From: Semisulcospira habei
Taxonomy: Eukaryota > Mollusca > Gastropoda > Semisulcospiridae
Direction: 5' to 3'
Assembly (NCBI GenBank): GCA_036245525.1
Contig: BTPG01000001.1
Location: 217,482,121-217,546,120, forward strand
Length of the DNA stretch: 64,000 nt
The position numbers were made by a program, and so were the translations under genes. The notes under the pieces were generated by a model, which saw only the letters and a list, made by a program, of their open reading frames with translations, did not search any database and was not told where the DNA came from. Shown here in pieces: positions 1 through 13,258 of the stretch. Each line of letters starts with the position of its first letter. The stretch's first letter is position 1.

Positions 1-1694
<1,694 letters not shown>

Positions 1695-2281
1695 GGAAAG
1701 GATAAGCAAGTCCAGTGTTTACCATGTAGTTACAAATCAATTAAAATTTATAGATGCAGCTAAAAAAAAAATTAAAAAATAGAATTAAAAAAAAATGAAA
1801 AATCTACGATGCATGCAAGAGAGATGCGAAAGCCTACCTCCATCTGTAATTAGTTCCGTAATTATAATACGTGCAGTATAACACTGTTTCCTACTTGCAT
1901 GAGGCCTGGTGTAAACATTTTGATTCAAGGCAATGTATTCCTGCTTCTAAGGGACGCGACCCATTACACCCGCGGCCACAGAGGGAGAAGGAGACGGCAC
2001 GCAACCATTTAAGAAGAAGACAACAGGTTGCTGCCCTTAAATGCGCCCTCGTCGGAGGATACGCTGGCGATTCTAATGCATAGCGGTAGACTGAATGTTG
2101 TTTGCCTGGACAAATGCTGCGTCGCTTGTGCGTAAGAGAAGTCAAAAGGTGCCCTGACTTGTTGGTTTGGTCTTTCTGGCTTCTACTGCATGGAGATGGA
2201 ACTCGAGCTTCTAGACACTAAGCTATTTTGGCACCACAAATGCTTAGTCAATATCTTGCAGCAGTGTCAGGGCTGAACGGA

Positions 2282-2359
2282 TTAACCCTTCAGCTGTCGG
2301 TAGCGCTTTTTGTCACGCTGATTCCTGCAAGAAAGCGCTACCGAGAGCCAAAGGGTTAA
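2282..2359. repeat. Hairpin with TTAACCC/GGGTTAA ends (piggyBac-type MITE candidate)
   Basis: Arms 2282-2309 and 2332-2359 are 28 nt each, complementary except for about four positions, around a 22-nt loop. Both outer ends read TTAACCCTT in inverted orientation. TTAA target duplications with CCC-starting termini are typical of piggyBac-class elements, so a very small MITE is possible. The length of only about 78 bp is short for that class, so another palindromic repeat is equally possible. Confidence 0.45.
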
Positions 2360-2397
2360 CCAAGGATATTAAAGCTAATTAAAGCCCGGCCGGTTAC

Positions 2398-2441
2398 GCA
2401 TGCAGCCACTGGTACTATTTACAGTACAAGTGGGTGCATGC
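2398..2441. repeat. Short imperfect hairpin
   Basis: Arms 2398-2416 and 2423-2441 (19 nt, about two mismatches) flank a 6-nt loop. It lies 38 bp after the previous hairpin. It is too short to call a microRNA precursor. Confidence 0.4.
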
Positions 2442-3820
2442 ACAAGGGGTTAAACTAAACTGCAATGAAAGTTTTAGCATTCACTGGTTAGTGCAATAAA
2501 TCAGAACATATTTGACCAGTAGTATCCTGCACTTATATTAGTCCATCTTTACGCATCAGAAGCCTAGTGTTTAGATTGCAGTTTCATGTGTCTGTAATTA
2601 GTGGAGCAGGTTAATATAAAAACCCTGCGCTGGATAGTAGAGCTGTTTCACTTTGCACAGTGGTCGAGGCAGCCACCAGGTATAATATTTTTTGCGGGAA
2701 ACGCTTTTTCAGGTATCTGTAGTGGGCGTGGCAACCGATTAAAGAAAAACTTAGCTGGATTTCTCACCTTTTTGGTTCACCATAAAAAAGCGCACGCACC
2801 AGCGACACGATACATTGTTACAACATTGTTGCAAAAACATCGATTCGCATTCAATTGACAAACTATTTGTCGACGACATAATAAAATATTTTGCTTGATC
2901 GGCGTTCATCAAAGCTGAACCCCGCAAAGCAAAAATTGGTAAATCGTAAAGTAACACAGTAGTGTAGACACGTTTCACGTTATTTGGGTCTGAAGACAAA
3001 TTGAAACATTGGTATTGAAAATTTTTGCTTGTACAACATCATGTTACTATATTTTGTTATTGTATTAAATATGGTGTAATAAAGATACAAAATACTCAAA
3101 TTTGTTTTGTTTTGTTTTTTAGCGAAAAGTGTCTTTGAATGACCGATATCATCGCCTGTGGTCGTTACGATCCAGCCCACTCGGCACCGGCCTCCACGTG
3201 GCGTGGGTGGGTAGTCTCCTCAGTCCCTGACTGAGTGAGCTAGCAGAGGGGTGCCATCTTTGTCCAGGATTAGGACTTGATGTCAGCAGATATGTTGTTC
3301 AGTCTTTTTCACTGGTCCGGTTTTTGAGGAGCTGTGCTAACACAGGTCTTCATGTTGGATTGGTCCTTTAAAATACTCGTGAGCTTTTGGTCCTTTGGAT
3401 CCCAAGTGTTTGCCGTGCTTGGAGACCCGTGTCGGAGGAGAAGAGGATCCTGGTGGCTGAAACACTCCACTTTGGCCTTGACTTCTACCTAAACGGGAGA
3501 CTAGTCGTACCGGCCTAGTCAATCGGCTCTTGTCATGTTGAGCCCTATCCCACTGTTGACATGCGGGTTGCTATACGGAGCACCATGCTATAGCCTCTGC
3601 TGCTGATAGGTGCTTTACGCCAGTATTCCCCTGCATTCAACGGTGTGCTACAAGGCGGTGGCTCAAACGGTTCAATCAGGCTTACCCCCTTGAGTATATT
3701 TTTCGGGCAGTCTCCATTGTGCGTCGGCTGGAGACCCGCCGACAGTTGCACTTTCCCTTGCTGGGCTCGGTGGCGGGTGGGGACCCCCGGGAGATGACTA
3801 TCTCTCCTATTATAATATGG

Positions 3821-3825
3821 AAAAA

Positions 3826-3880
<55 letters not shown>
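3821..3880 (+). repeat. A-rich homopolymer run in LINE leader
   Basis: A nearly pure A tract of about 50 nt lies inside the leader of the LINE, just before ORF1. It gives a spurious polylysine in open frames that run through it. Confidence 0.9.
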
Positions 3881-3882
<2 letters not shown>

Positions 3883-3899
3883 TGCACAAAAGCGGCACA

Positions 3900-5295
3900 T
3901 AGCCACCGACATTGAACATGACGGTGACTCGGAGTGTGAGGAGGCGACGCCTCAGGCGTCAGCTGTATGGCCTCGCTTCCTCATTGTTCATAGCAAGATG
4001 ACAGACAAACCTGTTTTCAAGCTGAATCCATGTGTGGTGGGGGAGACCCTCAGGAGCCGTGTTGGCTGGTCTGAGGCCCAGCGCCTCCGGTCTGGTGACT
4101 TGCTGGTGGAGTGCCGTACCCGGGCACACTCGAACGGGCTGCTGAGGCTCTCTTCCATTGGAGACACTCCAGTGGAGGTCACACCCCACAAAACTATGAA
4201 TTCGTCAAGAGGCGTAATCAAAGATCAAGCTTTCGCAGAACTTTCAGAAGATGAACTTGTACGGAAGCTTACCTCTCAGGGGGTGACTTACGTCAGGCGC
4301 TTCGTTTCCAAGCGAGGTGGTAGGGAGATCCGTCTCCCTACCATCATCCTGACGTTTGGCACCCCAATCCCTCCTACTACCATCTGGGGAGGTTACTACT
4401 CCTTGAAAGTAAAAAAAAGTACGTCCCTCTCCCCCTCCGGTGCTTTAAGTGCCAAAAGTATGGCCATGGGCAGAAGACATGCCCCCAGGCAGAGGCTTCA
4501 TGCGCCCGTTGCACTAAGCCCGGACACTCTGCTGAGTCCTGCACAGCCACCCCGGCCCCTGTGTGTGAATTGCCAAGGGGCGCATATGGCTTCGGACAAG
4601 AAATGCCCTCGTTGGATATCCGAGTGCAAGATTCAGCTGATGCGTGTGGAGAAGGGGCTGTCCTTTCTGGATGCCAAAAAACTGGTTGAAGGCCCTGATG
4701 CAGCTGCGGCTGCCCCAACCTCTAACACCTCTGTGTATACTTTAAGTGCAGCGGTGGCAGGCAAGCGCCCCACCAAAGACTTTTCATGTCAAACCCTAAC
4801 TTCTTGGTTGGGGGCGGAGCCTCGGCTCCTCTCGCCCCTGGAGTGTAACCCTCCTCTGGTGGTGACGAGGAGCCAGGGAACGCAGAAGGCGGCACTGCCG
4901 GTCCGGTAGTGCCCGCCTTCTGTTGCCCCTAAGCCTTGCCCCCACCCAAACCTGTTGGTTTGTTAACTCCAAAGGTTTCTGGCTCTGGTCAGCCTTCTAA
5001 GTCTGCTAACTCTAGCGGCAGGAACGCTGCCCAGGACCAGAAGTCTAAGAAATCTATGGGACCGCTGTGCGCACGGGCCCAGAAGGGGAACACTGATGTC
5101 CTCCTTCAAAACAAATATGCTGCATTGGAGGAGCAGATGGAGGGAGTGGAAGTTGTCGTTGCTGATGCTGCGGCCACTCCACCCCCCTTCATCTCCGAAG
5201 AACCAGAGGAGGCCCGGGAGCCGGCCCCCCTCTGTTTCTTCAACTCCTTCCAAGGCAAAGGAAAAAAGGGGGGGGGACTCTTCACCCCCAGATAA
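3900..5295 (+). pseudogene. LINE ORF1 (gag-like nucleic-acid-binding protein), frameshifted
   Basis: ORF1 proteins of I-clade LINEs bind element RNA and form the ribonucleoprotein used in retrotransposition. The N-terminal part (from about 3906) reads continuously to about 4410. A stretch with zinc-knuckle spacing (CFKCQKYGHGQKTC, then CARCTKPGHSAESC) then lies in a second frame at about 4439-4545. The third knuckle, CVNCQGAHMASDKKC, is back in the first frame. The C-terminal part (4936-5295) is Pro/Ser/Lys-rich and shifts frame again near 5190. At least three frame breaks and a stop at 4907-4909 make this a pseudogene. The true start is unclear because the A-run precedes it. Endonuclease ORF2 begins at 5305. 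Confidence 0.75.
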
Positions 5296-5304
5296 GACAT
5301 AATT

Positions 5305-6115
5305 ATGTACTCTCTGCTTCAGTGGAATTGTCGTGGTTTTCAAGCTAACTTTGAGGAATTGCGTCTTTTAGTCAAGTTCTATAACCCCTCAGTAATCTCT
5401 CTTCAGGAGACTTACCTGAAGACTTCGGACCCTGTGTTCATAAATGGTTTTAACGTTATACATAAAGGCTCTAATTCGGAGAGGCGCTCGGGTGGAGTGG
5501 CTCTTTTCATTAGTAGCCAAATTGTATGTAGCCCCGTTAGCATCGACACCTGTCTTCAGGCTGTCGCAGCTCGGGTCACCTTGAAGAAGACCATAACCAT
5601 ATGCAGTGTTTACCTGCCAACATCCCTGCGGGTCTGTAGTAATGATATTTTTAACTTAGTAGATCAACTGCCCCCTCCCTTTATTCTAATGGGGGATTTT
5701 AATGGTCACGCTCACCTTTGGGGTAGTGACCATTATGATGGCAGAGGTCAGATGTTAGAAGATGTTTTTTCTCACCTTAACCTATGTGTCTTTAACGATG
5801 GCTCACCTACGGACTCTAACCCAGGTTCAGGATCTAGTTCTGTTCTAGACCTCACTGTGTGTGATCCTTCTCTCATGCTGGACTTTGACTGGAAGGTTCA
5901 CGACGACCTGTGTGGTAGTGACCACTTCCCAGTAGTCCTGTCATCGGTCAGTTGTGAGGAGGATTCGCCAGCGGGGCACTGGAATCTTAAGAAAGCTAAC
6001 TGGCCTCTGTTCGCCTCCCTCTGTCAGTCTCGTCTTACAGAGGAGGTGGTCATGTCAGCTGAAGAACCTGTTTATTGTTTTACTTCTACATTTCGTCTTC
6101 TCACTACACCGTCCC
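5305..6115 (+). pseudogene. LINE ORF2 fragment: AP-like endonuclease only
   Basis: The APE-type endonuclease nicks target DNA to prime reverse transcription. Diagnostic motifs read in order: LQWNCRGFQAN at the start, ISLQETYL, the SGGVALFI region, FILMGDFNGHAHLWGS, a GSSSVLDLTVCDPS block and the catalytic GSDHFPVV. The domain, about 240 residues, is intact in one frame. After residue 260 or so the frame runs into low-complexity Phe-rich sequence and no reverse transcriptase follows. It is therefore a truncated ORF2, not a free-standing nuclease. Confidence 0.85.
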
Positions 6116-6183
6116 CTTTTTTTTTCTTTGAAGCAATTCACAGTTTGAATTTTACAATAATATTCTTCAAAACTAAATTATAA

Positions 6184-8950
6184 ATAGGGAGGATTGCGCA
6201 AGAAGCATTTACGTTTTAGAATTAAGCTGCTTTCGCTGAAAATTAGAAATCGAAAAATGATCGCCTCTAAGCTGATTTTTGTTACTCCCTTGAAACAGAA
6301 AGTGGAGGAGTGGCAGTCTTTAGTTAAACTCTTACTCTATCAAAGTATTAAAATAACAAAAGAAAAAACATATTGGTCATAAAAGGCGAAATAATGTCAT
6401 TGCTAGGTGTCCCTCACAATCGAAAAATTAAACTTTCAGTCCATTGGTATGCTTGTCCGTCCGCAGATAGTAACGACCGGCCTAGATTTTTCTCGCGATG
6501 GCGATAGCTATTTTTAGACCGTATGACGTATTAGCATCGTTCCTGTCACTTCCACTCATTTACATATTCGAAAAGCACACTGATGTGCTTTTGGCAGTTT
6601 CTCGGTTACCTTTTGTGAATTTACGATTTTTTTCTGTCTGTCTGGAACGCCCGCATGATAGAGCTTGAGGTAAGTCAATGATTTCCAGTTTTTGTTGTTT
6701 TGCGGCTGGGTTAGGATGGTTTATTTGAGAATAATCAATGCTTCCGGCTTGGTTCTGTGTTCCGAGATGGATGGATTTCGGACTTCAGTCTTTGTTCTCT
6801 AGAAATAAACGGTCATGTCTCAGTGAATGCCAATTGATAACCAACGTAACGGCCAAACACGGACGGCTTGTGCACTTGACTGACCGATGCTACTCATCTG
6901 GACGGACTGATTTCACTTTGCTTTAACCAGCCTTTTACAGAAATGACAAAAATGAACTTGTACGGCATGCTATGAACTTTGTTAGCAACGATCTGAATCA
7001 TGGTCATAATGCTGTACAACATTACACCGAAAAGGCCATCCAGCACCTGGAAGTATGTAATGTGGTAGACGCAACAACAGAGATTTTCATATGGTTGTGC
7101 CGCCCTATATAAAGGCAAGGGTATGTTTGCAGACCTCTCCTTCTTTAACCGGAAAGTCCAAAGCTGCTATTTTGGGGCTGAACACGGGAAGAAAAAATAA
7201 GCATTCTTTCAAAATGCCTTTTTTGGGAAGAAAAGGGGGTGAGGATGATTTAGAGCAAATATCTGAGAAATAATACCCTTTCTATTTCTCTCATTTACAT
7301 TTTCTAGCTGGCATCTGTTTGCAATTTTCTCCATGAAAAGGGAAGTCTCTAAGCTGAAAAATGTGAAACGTGTCTGTAATATTCGATGGTGGATAAACAT
7401 ATTCTGCGCTTGTCTACATTATTCATTTACTTTTGCTAATACAGAAATCTTGGTGTATCAACTGTTTGATGAGGTACAAAGCATACACCAGCGCCTAACT
7501 TCGCAAAGCTTTGGATCACTGAAAACAAACCAACTGATTTCACACACAAATATATGCAAGTCACTGACGATGACTGAAAGCGACCGGATTTCAACTAAAA
7601 GGGTGCTTCTATGGCAAATCATGCCTTTCATAATAATGTGTGTATATTATATAATTATAAGATCGTTCAGTGGGCCTATTCATTTCATTGTGTTTTGCGG
7701 ACATTTGTTCATGTTTACTTACGAATGTACAGTTTCGCATCATAAGTCCTAGTTCTATAGTGTGCTGTACCGCACTAATCATCAGTCCTAGTGTTAGAAA
7801 TGTATTCATGATTCTAGCTGGCACTGTTTGTACCGGCATTCAGGTAGCAGGTACAGTCCAAACTGCAGCTAAGAAATGTATGTAATTCAGTTTGTATAAT
7901 GTTCAGAACTATTTACCGTACATTTGAAAGACAAACTTAAGCACATTATGTGTATGTTATGCTTTGTCGATATGCTTCATGATGTTATAGGGCAATGTGG
8001 ACGCATGCAGCAAACTCACCCTCATAGTCAACTGATTTATCGAGCGACGCCATTGGACCAAGAGGAGTGACACGGACAGAAAAACAGCATAAAGCTATTA
8101 AGCACGATTTTCATGACATGCCAGTAATAGAGCGGGACAGTATGTAATTTATATGTACACTGAGGTAAACTGACAAAATCGTTCACGCTATATTGCCTCT
8201 CTTGTTTGTTAATCTCCGCATTAAGTCTGGTTGCCAAACACCGAATTGGTCCTGGACCCCCATGAAACAACCCCCAGAGCTGGTCTCGACGGTTTTTGAT
8301 TCTCCGATGCCTAAAGATTACAAATCCGACTGATGCCACTCTGGCACTATTGAGGAATTTTATAAAAAAAATAAAATTTAAACAAAAATTAAAAATCAGT
8401 ATATTCAGTTTTGACATAAACGGTGTACCATAGGAATGATTGCCTGATGCTACAGTGTCGGGTCAGAGATGAAGGATAACGATGTTGCAGGGAGGGCGGG
8501 GAACAATGTTGGATCGCATAAGCATAGATTCACATTAGCCTCTGCAGTCACATGGGCTCATAAGAATCTGTGCTTCATCCCAGCTGTTCCTTTCAGTGCG
8601 GGCGTGGCCTGTGTTTAGGTTAGATAGGACTGGCAAGGAGATTCGGAGCGCGGCATAGAAGGCCCCGCTGCCTATCAGTGTTTCTCTTCCAGGATGTGGG
8701 TCAGTGCCTCTTCTAGCATTTATCAGATCGCCTCGCTACTGCCAGTATAGCAAGTCCAGACTCAGTGCGCCACGAAAACGCTTATCTGAAGAAACCGGGC
8801 CCAGAGTTCCGCTCTTTTCCGAGATTTTTTTTTTTTTTCTTTTTTCAAATTTGTCAGTGAAAGCGCAATCTGACTGGTTCAATTGTTGATGCGTGGGGGA
8901 ATTAGTATATACACTAAAACATCGTAATTTATTGTGTGGCCATATGCGAC
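6184..8950. other. Gene-free AT-rich stretch
   Basis: Several short open frames exist, the longest at 7333-7752 (139 codons), but none shows a recognisable domain, start context or codon bias. A T-rich run lies near 8825-8846. One copy of the dispersed GGGCTCAT motif lies near 8553. Confidence 0.5.
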
Positions 8951-8982
8951 TTTAACATAGAGTCAGTATATCGGAGCTGACA

Positions 8983-10300
8983 GTGTGCGGAGAAAAGCGC
9001 ATTCAGAAAATAATTCAGTCGAGCAAAGATCGGTGTGACGGTCTCCATGAAGATATAAAAGTATTATTAGAATCAGAGAGTCGTTTGATCCACTGTCACA
9101 GAAGCTGTGTTTCTTCGTATACATCAAATCACCATATTCATCGCCCTCTAACACGAAAACGGGGACCTGCTCCTGGAACGTCTGGGCAACCATCACCAAC
9201 GAAACAAGTGAGGAGATCTAGTGTTCATCGTTTTGACTTCCGTGAACATTGCCTCTTCTGTGGTGAAATCTGTAAGGTGGAAACAGACTCACGAAATCCA
9301 AATCGATGGCGTGCTGCTTATTGTGTGAGAACTGCAGACAGAGGTTCAAGCAAGGTCTTCAAACATGTGATCATGGACGTCTGCAGCAAAAGAAAAGATT
9401 CCTGGTCTCGTGAAGTGCGATTGAGGTTGAATGGCGCCTTTGCTGATTTGCATGCTTGCTGATGCCGCACGATATCACGACAGCTGTAAAATACAGTTCA
9501 TGGGGCACCAGGGCATAAATGCAGCAGCAACGAAACACAACGGGTCACAACTAAAAATGACACGACATTGATGATCCTGCTTTTGAGTCTTGTAGATTTC
9601 ATGAAAGTCAACAGGTCTTCTATGTGGACCTCTATTGAGGTACACGAATTATACCTGGCCTATGGAGGGAGTGGATTATCCTGTGCACAGCTTCAGGCAA
9701 AGCTGTTGAGTTATTTTGACGACCTCCTTTTTTTGTCTTCCAGTGGTCTTGCAAATATCCTTTTATTTCGCCAGAAGGCATCTTGTCTGGTGAGGATAAA
9801 GATGAAGAAGATGATATATCAGTTGAAAAGCTATATCCATCGAGACAAAAATAAAATCTCCAGACAAATCGTCATACAAAGCTACACTTGATCTGAATAC
9901 GATCGCGCAGCAAATCAGTCCGACTCACCTATCTGCTGGCAAATATTTCCGACAAGCTCCAGTCAGGGACACTACCGTCATTGTTAATTGGTAACATAAT
10001 CACCGGAATTGTCACAAAGAGGGCTACTCCACTACAAGTTGTACTAGGCGTGTTCGTACAGGAAAAGCATCTCATCCAAAGTCTATATGACTTTGAAGTC
10101 ACATCAACTGTTCCTACGACGAAGTTGTTCGCTTCAAGGCATCAGCGGCGGCACATGCTGAGTCGGAAAGGGCCACAAGTGGAATCATGGATGCAAAGTA
10201 CCGTCTTGTGCAGGCTGTAGCTGGCAACTTTGATGCCACTATCTCTTCTCAAAATGGTTTGAAATCTACACATACACTGGCTTTGCTCTTCACGCAGGTC
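8983..10300 (+). pseudogene. Remnant of a multicopy invertebrate gene family, function unknown
   Basis: The first segment (8983-9462, 159 codons) has Cys/His-rich character: a CxxxC near its start of homology and FREHCLFCGEICKVE near residue 88. I recognise this layout from large, uncharacterised multicopy gene families of aquatic invertebrates, but I do not know its function. Similarity continues after a one-base frame break near 9455 (a run reading DAARYHDSC). It then continues through several further shifts to about 10299, including a block near 9970-10110 with LPSLLIGNIITGIV. At least four breaks and the abrupt end at a SINE-like insertion show it is dead. It could alternatively be part of an unrecognised transposon. 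Confidence 0.5.
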
Positions 10301-10301
10301 T

Positions 10302-10639
10302 CCCACCCGGGTCTGCCCTGGGGGACTTGGGTGGGATTAACTACATTTTAGTTCCAGCCCCACACGGTGGGTTTTCCCCTCTTTTCTGGAGCATGTGTTT
10401 CTGTCTACCCTTGGTCCATTCACCTATATTTTCCTTTTTTAAACTCTCCCTATTGTCTGAGCTGCCTGTAGCTCTTGATATTGGAAGTGTGTTGCTAAAT
10501 GGTCTTAGGTTTATTTAACGTATTAGACCGGCTGACGACGTACATTCAATATTCTGTTTAGTTGGGGTTTTTTTCACAAACAATGCAGGCACGTCCTGGG
10601 AAAGTCTTGTTGCTGTCGGGATGTTAAGCAATGTACAAC
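10302..10639 (+). mobile_element. SINE-like short interspersed repeat, copy 1
   Basis: This about 340-bp unit is closely similar to 44386-44772. Both start with CCCACCCGGGTCTGCCCTGG and end in a block ending GTTAAGCAATGTACAA. No pol III A/B boxes were found. No target duplication is visible here because the right end abuts an LTR fragment exactly at 10640. Confidence 0.7.
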
Positions 10640-11170
10640 TGTTACGTGTTGAGTTGTGGTCGTACACACCAGACGCACGCACGTAAGGTTCTTTTTAAAG
10701 AAACTTCATTCAGCTGCAACCCGTCACACGTGGCTTAAGGTTGTAGACAATACTGGAGTAACAGTTCCAACAATACTTTATTTTAGCGATACGATCTCCA
10801 CACAATGCATTCCCAAATGCACCAACACTGATACAATGTATCTTCTGCAAATGTCAACACTGGCGACACAATGTTTCTCATACAACGTACACCACCGTTA
10901 TGCTGCGTCTCTCACAATGTACACCCTATACTGGCCATGTACCTACGATAAACTGTGTGTCCCTACAACTGACAATGCATGACAATGTACCCACGTGCTT
11001 CCTAGCACCAACTTTTATAGTAGAACAACTTTCCAGAATAATCTAACAAAATCACACAACGCAACCAATCAGAACGGAACACGTAACTGAAACTCATAAA
11101 TATTAATAAGAAAAAGAACTTTCTAGAATAAACTAAAATAAATCACGCCATTTTTGATAATAAACCCATT
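10640..11170 (-). mobile_element. Diverged LTR fragment of the 50.7-56.2 kb retrotransposon family
   Basis: It begins TGTTACGTG, like the LTR at 50716, and follows that LTR with substitutions and small gaps for about 470 bp (the CACACCAGACGCACGCACGTAAGG block, then the serial 'acaatgt' block). It then drifts and ends at a C-run (11174-11189). In minus-strand orientation that run resembles the G-rich polypurine tract beside the complete LTR. I see no coding sequence beside it. Confidence 0.7.
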
Positions 11171-11173
11171 GAC

Positions 11174-11189
11174 CCCCCCCCCCCCCCCC
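11174..11189. repeat. Poly-C tract
   Basis: A C homopolymer of about 16-18 nt next to the LTR fragment; possibly the remnant of a polypurine tract on the other strand. Confidence 0.85.
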
Positions 11190-11552
11190 ATCACCTCCCC
11201 ACCATCACAATACACCCTGTTGATTTAAAAAATCGCGGCATTATCGATTTTAATATTTTTTCAAATCTCTATTGTTCTCTCTCTAACTATTGTCTCTGTC
11301 AACACCTAAACATGCACCTGAGCAAGTGGTGCCAAGTAAAAGTTTATACTTATTAACAAGTTGCAACTAACTGTTAAGAACCTGCAGAGGTAACCTTTAA
11401 GTTAGTTTCATAAGAACTTATTAATTACTTACCATAAGAACTTAGTAATTACCTACTATAAGTTCTTATAAGTTTTTACAAGAACTTGACTCCAATCCCA
11501 AGATACTGAGACAGATTTGTCAAGATACAAGGACAACAAAACACTTTTTTTC

Positions 11553-12328
11553 TCAATAGTACTCTGGCGGCAGAGCAGATGGGGCTAAATAATCAGGCAT
11601 AAGCAGCATGTTCGACGGGTCATCTCTCTGCGAAATATATGTCATTAATAATGTACTATTACCAAAACTGATTTTTACTTCCCTAAAAGTCCTTGTAATT
11701 TTTCTGTGGTTTCCTGTACCCCGATTTTCTTTCCTTCCTCTAAAAAACTAGCCTTCAGTTCTTCAACATTTACGGGAGATTGACTATGCATCCTATTTTG
11801 AATTTCAGACTTTTGTTGTTTGTAATTGCTCAAATCATCTTGCACTCTCTTAAATTCAATATTGTCAATTAAATTATCCTCCAAAGATTTACTGATAATA
11901 AGTTTCATACTACTCAGCTTAGCACCCCGCGAGCGTACTCAGTGCTTCATGCTTCTGCATCTTTTGTTAAGGCCTTCCAAACCAAAGCATACCAGACCTG
12001 TGGCAATGCTAGCTCCTTCAAGGCCAACTCCAATTAAACTGCCGATTCCAGTTGATATCAAAACAATACCCCCTACAGATAATCCAGCTGAAACAGCACC
12101 CACAGCCATAGATGTGTTTTGTACAGAATTGAAAACTGTCTTATACCGTCTTTTACACCTAGAGTATCTCGCCTCTTCACTTTCCAAATACTTCAATGCG
12201 TCTGTAATATTATTTAATCAGAATGTGTCTGTCTGTAATGTTTTATCAAATGTAACTGGCACAGTTGTCGCATGCGGATCAATCGGCACAGACTCAGTCG
12301 TCGGTAGTTGCGGATACAAGTTCACCAT
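11553..12328 (-). pseudogene. P1 gene A: glycine-rich membrane-hairpin protein
   Basis: The start is ATG at 12328 (context CATAAAAAAATG), shared with copy 2. An in-frame TGA sits near 12217. Residues after it contain a Gly/Ala-rich hydrophobic hairpin (AVSAGLSVGGIVLISTGIG and the following segment), then a charged helix (SLEDNLIDNIEFKRVQDDL) that lies in a different frame from about 11935. A last conserved block, ending LAPSALPPEYY, lies in yet another frame and stops at 11553. Copy 2 has the same order and two of the same frame changes. Proteins of this shape are common in animal Polintons. Function is unknown; a membrane or virion role is a guess from the hairpin. Confidence 0.65.
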
Positions 12329-12352
12329 TTTTTTATGACAAATAGTTTTTTA

Positions 12353-13238
12353 TTATTTAATCATGATTACATTTTGCAACTCGGCAAAAGTATACAATTT
12401 GCTAGCGTTATAAAATGAAACAAGATCAATGTGTTCAAGTTTTATGTAACTTAGACAAACAAAAGTTGTTTTATCTACTACTATCTTTATAGCTGGAATA
12501 CTGCTCAAAAACCTCTATATCAACACCTTTTTTAATAGCAATAAAGACCTTTAATGACTCTGTCACTGTGTCATCCCACGTAAGTTTGATTCCCTGTGCG
12601 ATATCTGTTTCTTTGACAGAAGCTACAAATCTCAAGATAATTTCAAATACTATTGTCGCTTCTCTTGCTATGGTAAAGTTTGCTGGCATAAACACAACAG
12701 AAGTATCTGATCTGCCCTTTCTATGCGTAAGAAGATACCTTCGTTTTTCATACTCTTGCACTTTTAGTTTTTCTCTGCTATTGTTGTCTGAAGCAAAACT
12801 TGGAACAAGGCTTACAATCAATGGCCCAGAGTTAACAACTTTTCTGAATACTAAGGCACCTTCATCATCAGTATAAACATAAGGACTAATAAATTCAAAC
12901 TTTATGTCCCAGTCAATTGTGGGCGCAATTACAGGTGTAGGTACAAGCGAAACTACCCACTTATTACCTACATGTTTTAAGTTGTAGGGCACATTATTTA
13001 CAGGTGGAAGCGGTACAGTAACATCACGAAGCTGACCAAGTTTAGGAATCAGTCTCTCTGTTCTGTCCTTCATGTCATCTATTACTTTCCGCTTGTACAT
13101 GCAGAAAGAATCAAGTTCAAAACCATACACCTCTCCCACCTCTCCCTCTTTCTCAAAACTTTGTACATCAGCTAAATCTTTCAACTCTGTTACCAGACAC
13201 GCAACTGGAATAATTTTTGGCTTTGGACCAACACTCAT
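12353..13238 (-). pseudogene. P1 gene B: conserved Polinton protein of unknown function
   Basis: The ATG at 13238 gives MSVGPKPKIIP and is preferred to the upstream non-ATG start because it sits in the TATAAAAATG context. About 295 residues, with no membrane segment, signal peptide or known motif. It reads intact to about 12505, where one extra T shifts the frame to a stop at 12471. The alternative frame continues the same protein as copy 2 (KTTFVCLSYIKLEHIDLV) to 12353. Between genes A and C, all on the minus strand. Predicted as beta-rich from its alternating hydrophobic pattern, so a structural protein is possible but unproven. Confidence 0.6.
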
Positions 13239-13258
13239 TTTTATAAACAAAAATAAAA

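Larger units (their letters stand above)
3181..6115 (+). mobile_element. I/Nimb-like non-LTR retrotransposon, 3'-truncated
   Basis: The unit holds a GC-rich leader (about 3181-3900), an ORF1 with zinc knuckles and an ORF2 that contains only the apurinic endonuclease. The reverse transcriptase is missing: coding sequence stops at about 6115 against unrelated AT-rich DNA. Clade assignment rests on the style of ORF1 and on the endonuclease-first ORF2. No target duplication was seen. Loss of the 3' part is unusual, because LINEs are normally truncated at the 5' end. Confidence 0.7.

Noticed and set aside
2398..2441. microRNA precursor
   Set aside because: The 44-nt hairpin is shorter than animal precursors and nothing else supports it.
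3719..3900. N-terminal extension of LINE ORF1 including polylysine
   Set aside because: The lysine run is the A homopolymer of the leader; recognisable ORF1 similarity begins only after it.
7333..7752. 139-codon ORF as a host gene
   Set aside because: No domain, no supporting splice context and composition like the surrounding AT-rich DNA.
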